From positions 8,375,315-8,439,314 of the forward strand of contig CM041199.1 of NCBI GenBank assembly GCA_023078555.1: a stretch of 64,000 nt of DNA, given 5' to 3'. Below the pieces are notes generated by a model. That model did not search any database. It was not told the DNA's origin and saw only the letters and a program-made list of their open reading frames with translations. Below, in pieces: positions 11,121 through 22,800 of the stretch (the first letter of the stretch is position 1; every line of letters starts with the position of its first letter). Made by a program: the position numbers and the translations under genes. Source of the stretch: Ulva prolifera. Taxonomy: Eukaryota > Chlorophyta > Ulvophyceae > Ulvales > Ulvaceae.

Positions 11121-12462
11121 GACTGCTGACTACTATACTTGCAAAGATTCGAGACACGTCAGTGTCGTCGTCAACGCCACATACTGATATTGCTATAGAG
11201 CTGTCCCGGTCTGTCTATTTGAAAGAAGTGCCGACATGTCGGGCGAAGCGCCACTTTCAGCCACTCGCGACGCCCTCATAGCCACATGTCGCGTAGTGTG
11301 CGGCTGGTGCCCATGGCGTTGAAATGTCCAGAGAATGTATCACTGTCCGGGTATTCGATAATGCAAAGACGCATTTTCGTATAAGATAGTATCTATGTGA
11401 TGAAGTCCATCTCGGACCGATTTATTTTCACTGTTCGTGTTCGTATGCTTCAGAGTGCCTGTTGGTGGACTCTGTGATGCAAGTGTGCACACATTATCCG
11501 GCTCCGGAGGCGATTTAGCTGCTTCACAGCAAAGAGCACCAATGTGCATGCCAGGCGAGAATCCAATAAGTCATGTACTGCTGTTGATGGCGTCATCGGA
11601 CGCAATCCAGGCCTGGCTTCACACACCGTCGCCAAGGCACGCAGCCACATGCCCAGATTACAGGATCTGTAAAAGACAAAGAGACATGCATTCGCACATA
11701 CAACAACAGGTGTGACAGTCCGCATGCTTGGTCATCAATGTGACTGTGGGCTGTTCTTCTTGAGGCGATCAGTCTGTCTGCATGGAGACGATAATATGTT
11801 GGTATTCATCAACATCAATTTGCGACGTGGTGTTGTCCAGGTGGTGGCACTTGGCGGAGAGAACAGCTATGATTTCAGAGGCCGTGGATGCGGCACTCGT
11901 TGGCGGTTGCCAGTGATGGGGGTAATACAAGAAGCATTGCCCTTAGCCCGTGACTGTGAGCAGCAGTCTGACGATTCGAAGAAATAACAATAGTTGTAGT
12001 AGCGACAACCGTGTCGGGCTTGCAATGGCATCCTCATGGGTGTATGCGAGCCGGCATTAGGCACCAGACATTCCCACCTACTACAGTTTGGATGCTTTTA
12101 CAGGAGGCCCCCCGGTACAACAATCATGTAATCACACCTTCTGTACTTCTAAAGTCGGCATCGGACTGGTGTCCAGTATCGCATGCACAGAAAGGTGTAG
12201 GTGCAAGGTCCACTCTTGCGGTGAAACCATCCCCCACATAATCACAAGCGTTTCCATCCAGCGTGTTTTGAGTCGTTCCCTTTGTAAGAACAATTAGAAA
12301 CCGACTGGGTAGCGGACGTAAGTGACACCGCCCCAAGAGGGCCTCGTCGGCAACATATTCATACGTGACACTGGTAATAACCACTCCATAAACGTCCTAC
12401 ACACTCTGGATTATTGCATCTTGAATTCGGTACTGTACAAGAAGATTGTCAAGAACCTTGTC
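11121..12462. other. Spacer between unknown gene and transposase gene
   Basis: The interval separates two minus-strand genes: the transposase stop (12463) and the start of the unknown gene (11120). It should hold the latter's promoter, but no clear TATA box was identified. The only notable element is the CTGTCCGGGTATT copy near 11340, listed separately. Open frames here are short and lack domain signals. Confidence 0.5.
11337..11353 (+). repeat. Solitary copy of the CTGTCCGGGTATT motif
   Basis: TATCACTGTCCGGGTATT at this position matches the first ~18 bases of the 146-bp repeats at 3960-4380 (TATCGCTGTCCGGGTATT) in the same orientation. It could be the CACTG end of a CACTA-like element extending rightwards over the transposase at 12463-17255, but no inverted partner was found to the right before 19900. 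Confidence 0.5.
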
Positions 12463-15400
12463 TTACATGGGCACAGCAGTATCACCTCCCGCATCATCCT
12501 CTTCGTTAGACTGGCCACACGCTGCTTCATACAACAGATCTCTGCGACCATTAAATCCCATTTTACTAATAGTAATGAAGTAATCGCCTTTGCCCTCATC
12601 TGGAATGAAAACACAGGGGCAGTGAATCTGCCTCAAATGCACGGCATGGCTATACCCCAGTCTACGTCTCCGAGGCGACAGCCACAAGGCTCGAGGGACA
12701 CAACATGCACCAGCAGTGGGGTCATCGTTGAAACGATCTTCCAGACCAGCACCACTACGGATACTGAGGTGATCCCACAGTTTGCCTACAGCCAACCTTG
12801 CCTCCCCATTTGGCCACCCCATGTCCGACCTGCGGACTAGCACTATCTGCTTGATCTCTAAGACACATGCGTTGTGACGGTTGCCTGCCATGAAAGGTAC
12901 ATAGGCGTACTGGTCGGTTTTTGTGCGTCCCTTTGCTGAAGTGCCTGTGACCGTCCTGACGTTGAAAGCTCCCCATTGAATAGTGGCAGATTCAGAACAT
13001 AAAACTGTTGCTGAGATGCCTTGCTTGGGCTCGTAGCAGCCAATGCCCATGTTGAAGGTGCCTCGTAATTCCACTTCGCCTAGTACACCTGCCAGTGCTA
13101 GGTCTCCCTCCACTCGATGAGATCGCGATGCCTTGGCAGCCATCACCTCCAGCACAGATATCAATTGGGACATCTGCAGTTTAAATGGGTATTGTGAGAG
13201 AGACTGAGCCCACATTATCGATGTTGCATCCCATTCTCACAGTCAGTCGCACCTCATCCCCATCATCTCCGGTTCCTGCAGGCTTGAGGTAGTGCAGCGC
13301 CGTCCCGAATGCATCACCCTGATCAATAGACCGAGTAGAGGGCAACGGCCTGATCCGCAGTAGAGGCAAGTCGACGTCTTCATACGTTTGCTGACAGATG
13401 CGCAGCCCCATCTCAACGAGGCAAACGCCTGCAGAAGCCCGGGCAGCATCCTTCGTATGGTGACCAGTGATGCGGCCTTTGGTGTGACGGACCATCCGTT
13501 CCCCCCAGTCTTCCCTTAGATACGCCCCCGGTAAGGTGGCCATGGCTTGATAGGGGATATGGGCGAAGCACCTATGGACCAGAATCGTCAGCGTCTTGCA
13601 GTGCAGATGCGTTTCGGCGTACTCTCCGTACTGGAACAGTTCCTTCTGAGCGGCCAGGACCTGCTCGGTAGTGTGTTGTCCAGGTCGATAATGCAAGAAG
13701 TACAATGCAAATCTGCGCAGATGACTCCACATTTTCACAATGCCTGGATGCATCTCATCCCGAGCCACGTAGAACATCATGGCACCGGTCACTTCCAAGA
13801 ATGTATTAACCTCCTCAAATAGCCATTTGCTGACGGCAGTACCCCTGCAAGTCAGTGTGTACACGCTATCGGTACATGTACACTACAGGCATGCAGCCAA
13901 TCGATGTAATTGAAGAACGGGAGTAGGTAGGAGCACCTGTTCAACTTGGGTGGCTGACGGTTGTAGGCAGATGGCCACTTTATTTTGTCACTGAAAGCAT
14001 CCAATCTGTTCTGAAGATCCGTTGACAGACTGAATTTCTTGCCGTCGACCTCCAGTCCATTCCCAGTATGACAGATAAGCTCAACAAAATTACGCACCAA
14101 GGCGTACAGAATGGAGTGAGAAAGTGGCTCCACGAAGGTATGCTGCCACCTGCAATTCGTGCTGCCCACGTATGCAATGGCCCGCGCCACCGACGCCATC
14201 CAGGTGGGTTGTACTATCGAGGGGCTTACCTGTAACTACGGAGGCCACTGGATTGGAAGGGATTAACTCCACGGCAACCAATGTCCGTATGCTTCTTGTT
14301 GGCAGCTTCGTATCTCTTCTCCCACACAGCCTCACACTCTATTCCACATGTACACATGCGTCAGGAATACACTCAACATGTGACATTAGCATCGGCACAA
14401 CAGGACGATCATGCGCAGTGCAACAACCGGGCAGACATAAACAAACAGATGTAAGCAGGAATGGAGCGAGTACCTCTTGTGAGTTTGCGTTGCGCAATGG
14501 AGTTCGGATCAGCAGTGAGACACCCCCCCCCGGCAGCGAGGGCCGGCAAGGTGTGCGCAGCTGCAGCTTTAAGCGAGATAGTGACTGCATCTTGGCTGCG
14601 CACTACATGCCCTTCCTCAGAAATACACACCTGCGAGATTGCCGCCTGATCCGGCTGCCCTTTCTTCCCAAACTGGATGGAGATGGTGATCCAATCCTGC
14701 ACATCGATTGTTTGACAAGCAGAACAATGTGACATCCTCAACACATCATTCACGCGGCACCTGGTCATTTAGGATTCCAGATACCAACAGGGGTCACGAA
14801 GCTACCCACTGGGTCATTATCAGCCTTCTTGTCCTTGTTCAATATCATCGCCTCACACGGGCTGCAGAAACCGGCCCATGCAGACCACCCGAGCTTGAAG
14901 CCATCAGGCAGCAGCCGCAGACCTCGCAACCCACATTTGTCACAACCTCGGTTACCAGTGTGACCGGTTGTGAGAGCCCACATGCGCCTAGCGGGGGTGT
15001 CTGCGAAAGCAAATAAAAATATCGGGTACACTTGTCGCCATTTTTTCTTGTGACTGTCCCACACACGTATTGGTTTACCAGAGAAGGTACGATTACCTGC
15101 AAGGTGTCCAAGAGTAGGTGTTACCACCCACGTCCCACGGCGTTCACGTGCAGTGTTAAGGGCAGGCACACTCACCGTCACTGTCCTCCGTCATCACTGG
15201 CTCACGGCACTTGAACTGCTGGAGAATAATTCCCATGATCTCAGACATGTCGCTGGGTTCCTTAGGCCCGCTGATGAATGCAAATGAATAGCAGGCCAAG
15301 TCTGTGTTACACAGGAACCCAGGCAAGTCAAGGCATTTCAAGGCGATAACGGTGGTGGTGGACCTGCCATGCCCATGCAGCTGCACACCATCGACAAACA

Positions 15401-17255
15401 GGGCGAAGAACAGAGTCAACGTGTCGCCCGCACCGGTCATCACCTCATCTGATGGATCGCTGTCCACGTGCCCGAAGTCAGGTACATCGCAAGGCTCTGC
15501 AGGAGCCTGATGGCATTCGAGGGGATGATGTATTGTCTGTGGCTGATCTGAAGCAGGCTCGGTGGAGCGACTGTCCAGAGCAGAGATGGAACCGCCATGG
15601 GCCTCATCCAACTGCTTGTAAAAATCAGATTGTATCATAGCTTGAGTCCTTGTGCCAGCGAAGCGTGCAAACGTGTCTGCTCTGAATAAATGCTTCACAA
15701 TGTCCTCCAGGTTCAAGACATATGCGCTGCAGGCACAAAACATCCGTCATATAGCCAGGCAGCGACATGGCAGATGCAAGATGAGAAGAAGCCGCTACCA
15801 ACGACAGATGCACTGTTGGATTCAGCCACAAGTGCAAGGTACAATAAATCGTGTCTATATGGAACGGCGCACCTCCTCACAGGTTGGACCTGCTTATTCC
15901 TTTTGTGGAACCGTGGATTGCCACAGCGGGTACACCGCTGGCCTTGAATCTGGTGCCGTTTTTCGAGCGGGAGTCGCCGACCAAAGACCGTGGGACACTG
16001 CCCATTGTTGCACATATCCCAGGCGTAGTCATCGGGCTTTTGCAGACACAACACACCATTTATGAAATGCTCGGACCTGCACAAATACATCGATTGTCAC
16101 AGAAAGCATATGGAATGGTTATAGTACGTCAGATGAGGGAGCGAACCCAGCAATGTATCGAAAGGAGCACATGCACACCTGGGCATAACGTTATCCTCAT
16201 CGGGACAGAAGCCTCCCATTGAGAGTAGCCTGCATATACTATCTAGGGAACTACAAGTCATACCGCCTCGCAGTTTCAAAGCTGCCAGGCAAAAGCACGC
16301 CTGCCTAATTGTAACTGAGGTGCCTGCAGCCACAGGCATGTCAGCGTTCTTCTGATACCACCGTACGGTCCGAGCATGGGGCGCGCCGAGGCTTGTGGCT
16401 AGCTGCTGGGCCTCTTGAGAGCTCATACGCCATGATAACTCATCGGCCAATACCTCCAAGGACAGGTTCGGCACTGGCTGCAGGCCAGCTGCGGCGGCGT
16501 CCCGCAATAAATCAGTGACTCCACCCCCTCCCCGAGCACGCCAGTCGGCGTCGGCAAATCTGAGGAGATCACAAACGTCCTGCAGTCAAAGGGGCTGCCA
16601 GTCACAGGCTGGGCATACGGCTACAATTTCGCTATCGAAGTTGACTCAGTTTAGCCTCACCCCAGCATTCAGGGTGGGGAATGTCTCAAAGCAATGCTCG
16701 GACCAGACTTGCACATGGGAGTCAGAGTCGCACAGCTTGGTCAAACCCATTTTGCTCTTGTTCCGTGTCATATTCTTGGTTGTCTACGCCATTGCCGTCG
16801 TCATCTACCTCCCAATGCAAGCATCTCTCAGGCTCCACCTCCTCTGCCCCCCGATCGGGACGCCATTCCACCAAGTCTGCCAACTTTGGAGCTTCCTCGT
16901 CTTCACTAAGAGGCAGCTGATCAGCGAGATCAGGGATAGAGTCAGCACTAGGGCTCTCATGCAATCGCACGTCGCCCTCTTCACTCACAGCATTGGCCGT
17001 TGGTGCCGAAGCCTGCTCACTATGAGGCGGGGGAGGAACATATTCACACTTCGAACGAGTAACCACGTTAGGAATAGGAAAAAAAACCGCATGTTCACCC
17101 TTCTGGGATGCAACCAACGCCCGCTCTTGATGGCGAGGCGTCTGAAGATGTCTACTCAAATGTTTCGTAGATCGATTCTTCTTGTTGCACACAGCACAGA
17201 AATACCAATCATAGTCCAAGGATACATAATAGTCCCTAGCGCGCTTATCCGCCAT
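12463..17255 (-). CDS. Tnp2-type (CACTA/EnSpm) transposase, apparently complete, ten exons
   Basis: The protein of about 1,249 residues starts at 17255 (M-A-D-K-R-A-R-D-Y-Y) and ends at TAA 12463. Exons: 17255-16809, 16579-16179, 16076-15873, 15726-15176, 15096 to ~14810, 14696-14474, 14338-14230, 14149-13937, 13844-13241, 13173-12463. Phases match at every join except that the ~14810 donor is weak. Domains in order: a C-x2-C...H-x3-H zinc finger near residues 20-40, an acidic stretch, L-D-S-I-C-R-L-L, C-T-R-C-G-N-P-R-F, the first catalytic Asp in L-F-V-D-G-V-Q, G-P-K-E-P-S-D-M, the second Asp in F-A-F-A-D-T-P-A-R followed by C-D-K-C-G, D-I-G-C-R-G-V-N-P-F, and a DUF4218-like part with P-G-Q-H-T-T-E-Q and W-G-E-R-M-V. 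This is the Tnp2 (Transposase_21) layout. No stop or frameshift was found, so the gene looks recent or active. Terminal inverted repeats were not located. Confidence 0.85.
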
Positions 17256-19899
17256 GATATTTACGAGAACACGAAGGGTGACGAACCCACTCAAGGCTCA
17301 AGCCTCGTAGACGTTGATGCGCTTCGCCCTGCTCCATCACGATTGTTGCAGTATTCGGAAGGCTTCTACAAGGCAACGACAATGGCGGGGCGAGCTTATG
17401 CAGAGGGCTCGAATGGGGCGAGTCCCGGGAGCCTATCGCGGCGTCCCCATGTCGACACCTTGCACCACGCAACGCCAGCGGCCAAGACAGTTTATTAAAA
17501 CATGCCGACCGGAACTAGTCAAGTATACACACATACGAATAACTTATGCAACAGTCACCCACGGTACACATGCAGAAAGCCTACGTTACAGTAGTACGCA
17601 ACGGAAAACAAACCATGAAACCGGAGAGCGTCCACATGATGTCCGAAAAGCACGTAACCATGAAACAGTTGTCACACAAACACTCGGAACACCTCCTTCG
17701 AGATCAATGGAACGCCTCTGTACGACGTTTTATGCTCCAACTCGCCCTACGGGGGCACACCCAAAACGGAGTCTCACCTGCGAGGGTGGGGCTAGATTGA
17801 GCTAATGCCCACGGACGTAGCACTCTTACACTCGCAGCTCCCACTACCGGTTCACTGCCACTCATGGCTTTACATGAAAGGCTCGTGCAGCTATATTTAG
17901 ACGCCACAACCGACGCCTATACAGTGGACCCACCTGCGATTAGCACACCCAAATGCGTGGATCACCGGCAGAGTGGGGCCACCTAAACACAGAACAACTC
18001 CGACAGACTTCCCAAGACACCCGCAACGATCCTGATCAACTCAGACACACCTGAAACGTTACACGGCACGTTTTTGGCGTGATCGGAGGCCTTATCGAGA
18101 CATGCTCATATGGAGCACCCTCGAATGGAACACCCGGTTTGGTGACACACCCAGGTGAGGCGAAAGTGCCATAGCCTCTGTGTGTGAACGGGTTCCTGAA
18201 ACCCAATAAGACATGTGGCAAGAAGCAAAGTGGCAGTAAGCCTAGGGTAGATCGTAAGACCTCTAAGTATAACAAGAGCGGAGTTGATGATAACTGTGCG
18301 TCTACAAACGTACATCAAACCAGGTCAAGGACAACCACTCTCTTGTAAGATTAGCATATGCAATAACCCCAAGTACAATGCAGCATTGCGCGCGTTACTA
18401 ATGTCACGAACTATGAATGCCATGGAGCCCGTATTGCAAATTGTTTATGGTCTTGTGGAATCGTCGGTCACCTTAGCCGGTATGTCACAAAATTGTGGAG
18501 GTAAGCGAGTGTGTTCCGCTACAGATCCTACCACGAGAACGCATTCTGTGTCTTTGCGCAATGGTGTTCTACACAATCGGCAAGAATTGCTTTCACTCTT
18601 CACCATTCATTGTCATACCGATGTGAACAGTGTTGCTACTGCAATTGAGGGCGCTGTACATGTTCTCCGACTCCGGCATAATTTTCTGGCATGTTGTCAC
18701 ACTCATTGCATTATTACAGACGTCCAACACATATTCTTTTTACCAGTGATCTAGATACAATCACATGAATTTGCAAGCAGACACCGACTGACTATGGGAA
18801 CATAACTCTATCCTATAAGAGTGGTATTGGCACCCGGCATGCCACTGGCAGGGAAACTCTTCACCTGCACATGCATTGCGATTTGTCGTGTGGCGAGGCC
18901 AAGGGGACACACTGATGCAGCACACTGTAGAGATGGAAATCCATATGGCAAATTCACAGCATGATCCACATGGCCCTCAGCTACAGGCTATAGCTAGAGG
19001 TATAATGTGGCCACTACAAAGGCGATGATTGCTGCAGGATGTAGCGGCTGCAAAATGTAGCGGCCACAGGCAATAGAGGGCGATACCTCTACCGAGCTCC
19101 TCGAGGATCGCAGCCAACGTCAGAATAACCCACTTGATCATGAGAGGTGAATCACCACAATCACGTGCAATGGATTTACTGCCAGCGTCTCTTTCGCTAC
19201 TAGCTACGTCGGTCTGCTGTGCGCAAATTCAGAAGGACAAGCGCAGGCTTTTCACAACGCCATACATTTTCAAGCATATGGATTTTACTGAAGGTACCAA
19301 AGCTGAGCTTGCGTTATAACTGTGTTCATACTCCAGCCGTGGGACTCGACGAGCTCAACATAGAGCTCCAGCACTGAAACAGTCCAAGCTTGAGGAGTAC
19401 AAAACCCCTGCGATGCTGCGCTTCACCCGAAAATACATCGCAAAGAGCAATGGACATGTCGAGAGCTATCGTGTACATTACTCACGGCGTGTGCACGTGC
19501 TGAAGATGCGCACGACAGTCGTGGCGTGGGGCACAAAATGTGTTGGAGCTGTGCATCCGGCATGTAAACGCCGAAGGAGTGTGGATGCGCGTTCAATTGC
19601 CGCTCGACCGGTGGTGGCTGAGGAGGCACGGTGTGCACGACGAGGACATGCTGCCGGCAGATGATGTGCTGTTCGTCGGAGCGTCCAAGCGCGGTCGCGG
19701 CGTGCACATTCCGTGCATTGAGGTGCGCTGCAGGTGTACACCGCGAGAACACTTCGGTGACACATCCCGCAAACATTTCACTAACACATTCCAGCCAGCC
19801 CTGAAATGTGCCTGCAATGTGCGTGTAATGTCCCCGAATGCGGCAGCGGGGCAAACGTGTGTCCGGCATGTACACTGCCGCATGGCTACCATTCTTGTA
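17256..19899. other. Region without a convincing gene, upstream of the satellite
   Basis: The first few hundred bases should include the transposase promoter and 5' leader (minus strand). Open frames are short, overlap on several strands and show no domain. One plus-strand frame, 19540 to about 19898, reads through balanced-looking sequence (V-W-M-R-V-Q-L-P-L-D-R-W-W-L-R-R) before running into the satellite; it is unrecognised and may be chance. The unique DNA ends with TTCTTGTAG just before the first 13-mer. Confidence 0.5.
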
Positions 19900-22800
19900 G
19901 TGTGGCCGTGTGGAGTGCCCAAGTCCGTGTGGAGTGTCCGTGTGGATTGTACGTGTGGAGTGACCGAGTCCGTGTGGAGTGTCCGTGTGGAGTGTACGTG
20001 TGGAGTGACCGTGTCCGTGTGGAGTGGCCGTGTGGAGTGACTGTGTGCAGTGTACATGTGGAGTGACCGAGTCCGTGTGGAGTGTCCGTGTGGAATGTAC
20101 GTGTGGAGTGACCGTGTCCGTGTGGAGTGTCCGTGTGGAGTGTCCGTGTGGAGAGACCGAGTCCGTGTGGAGTGGCCGTGTGGAGTGTCCGTTTGGAGTG
20201 TACGTGTGGAGTGACCGTGTCCGTGTGGAGTGTCCGTGTGGAGTGACCGTTTGCAGTGTACATGTGGAGTGACCGAGTCCGTGTGGAGTGTCCGTGTGGA
20301 ATGTACGTGTGAAGTGACCGTGTCCGTGTGGAGTGTCCGTGTGGAGTGTCCGTGTGGAGAGACCGAGTCCGTGTGGAGTGGCCGTGTGGAGTGTCCGTTT
20401 GGAGTGTACGTGTGGAGTGACCGTGTCCGTGTGGAGTGTCCGTGCGGAGTGTACGTGTGGAGTGTTCAAGTCCGTGTGGAGTGTCCGTGTGGAGTGTACG
20501 TGTGGAGTGCCCAAGTCCGTGTGGAGTGTTCGTGTGGAGTGTCCGTGTGGAGTTACCGAGTCCGTGTGGAGTGGCCGTGTGGAGTGACCGTGTGGAGTTT
20601 ACGTGTGGAGTGACCGAGTCCGTGTGGAGTGTCCGTGTGGAGTGTACGCGTGGAGTGTCCGTGTGGAGTGTACATGTGTAGTGACGGAGTCCGTGTGGAG
20701 TGTCCGTGTGGAGTGTACGTGTGGACTGCCCAAGTCCGTGTGCAGTGTCCGTGTGGAGTGTACGTGTGGAGTGACCGTGTCCGTGTGGAGTGGCCGTGTG
20801 GAGTGACCGTGTGGAGTGCCCAAGTCCGTGTGGAGTGTCCGTGTGGAGTGTCCGTGTGGAGTGTACGTGTGGAGTGACCGTGTCCGTGTGGAGTGTCCGT
20901 GTGGAGTGTACGTGTGGAGTGCCCAAGTCCGTGTGGAGTGTCCGTGTGGAGTGTACGTGTGGACTGCCCAAGTCCGTGTGCAGTGTCCGTGTGGAGTGTA
21001 CGTGTGGAGTGACCGTGTCCGTGTGGAGTGGCCGTGTGGAGTGACCGTGTGGAGTGCCCAAGTCCGTGTGGAGTGTCCGTGTGGAGTGTCCGTGTGGAGT
21101 GTACGTGTGGAGTGACCGTGTCCGTGTGGAGTGTCCGTGTGGAGTTTCCGTTTGGAGTGTACGTGTGGAGTGACCGTGTCCGTGTGGTGTGTCCATGTGG
21201 AGTGTACGTGTGGAGTGCCCAAGTCCGTGTGGAGTGTCCGTGTGGAGTGTACGTGTGGAGTGACCGAGTCCGTGTGGAGTGTCCGTGTGGAGTGTACGTG
21301 TGGAGTGTACGTGTGGAGTGACCGAGTCCGTGTGGAGTGTCCGTGTGGAATGTACGTGTGGAGTGTCCGTGTGGAATGTACGTGTGGAGTGACCGAGTCC
21401 GTGTGGAGTGGCCGTGTGGAGTGTCCGTGTGGAGTGTCCGTGTGGAGTGACCGAGTCCGTGTGGAGTGTCCGTGTGGAGTGTACGTTTGGAGTGTCCGTC
21501 TGGAGTGTACATGTGTAGTAACCGAGTCCGTGTGGAGTGTCCGTGTGGAGTGTACGTGTGGACTGCCCAAGTCCGTGTGGAGTGTCCGTGTGGAGTGTAC
21601 GTGTGGAGTGACCGAGTCCGTGTGGAATGTCCGTGTGCGGTGTACGTGTGGAGTGCCCAAGTCCGTGTGGAGTGTCCGTGTGGATTGTACGTGTGGAGTG
21701 CCCAAGTCCGTGTGGAGTGACCGTGTGGAGTGTACGTGTGGAGTGACCGAGTCCGTGTGGAGTGTCCGTGTGGAATGTACGTGTGGAGTGCCCAAGTCCG
21801 TGTGGAGTGTCCGTGTGGATTGTACGTGTGGAGTGCCCAAGTCCGTGTGGAGTGTCCGTGTGGAGTGTACGTGTGATGTGACAGAGTCCGTGTGGAGTGT
21901 CCGTGTGGAATGTACGTGTGGAGTGACCGTGTCCGTGTGGAGTGTCCGTGTGGAGTGTCCGTGTGGAGAGACCGAGTCCGTGTGGAGTGGCCGTGTGGAG
22001 TGTCCGTTTGGAGTGTACGTGTGGAGTGACCGAGTCCGTGTGGAGTGTCCGTGTGGAATGTACGTGTGGAGTGTCCGTGTGGAATGTACGTGTGGAGTGA
22101 CCGAGTCCGTGTGGAGTGGCCGTGTGGAGTGTCCGTGTGGAGTGTCCGTGTGGAGTGACCGAGTCCGTGTGGAGTGTCCGTGTGGAGTGTACGTGTGGAG
22201 TGTCCGTCTGGAGTGTACATGTGTAGTGACCGAGTCCGTGTGGAGTGTCCGTGTGGAGTGTACGTGTGGACTGCCCAAGTCCGTGTGGAGTGTCCGTGTG
22301 GAGTGTACGTGTGGAGTGACCGAGTCCGTGTGGAATGTCCGTGTGGGGTGTACGTGTGGAGTGCCCAAGTCCGTGTGGAGTGTCCGTGTGGATTGTACGT
22401 GTGGAGTGCCCAAGTCCGTGTGGAGTGACCGTGTGGAGTGTACGTGTGGAGTGACCGAGTCCGTGTGGAGTGTCCGTGTGGAGTGTCCGCGTGGAGTGAC
22501 CGTGTGGAGTGCCCAAGTCCGTGCGGAGTGTCCGTGTGGATTGTACGTGTGGAGTGACCGAGTCCGTGTGAAGTGTCCGTGTGGAGTGTACGTGTGAAGT
22601 AACCGTGTCCGTGTGGAGTGGCCGTGTGGAGTGACCGTTTGCAGTGTACATGTGGAGTGACCGAGTCCGTGTGGAGTGTCCGTGTGGAATGTACGTGTGG
22701 AGTGACCGTGTCCGTGTGGAGTGTCCGTGTGGAGTGTCCGTGTGGAGAGACCGATTCCGTGTGGAGTGGCCGTGTGGAGTGTCCGTTTGGAGTGTACGTG

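Noticed and set aside
17900-17940. ACAGTG near 17920 as the inverted partner of CACTGT at 11339
   Set aside because: Only six bases match, which is expected by chance.
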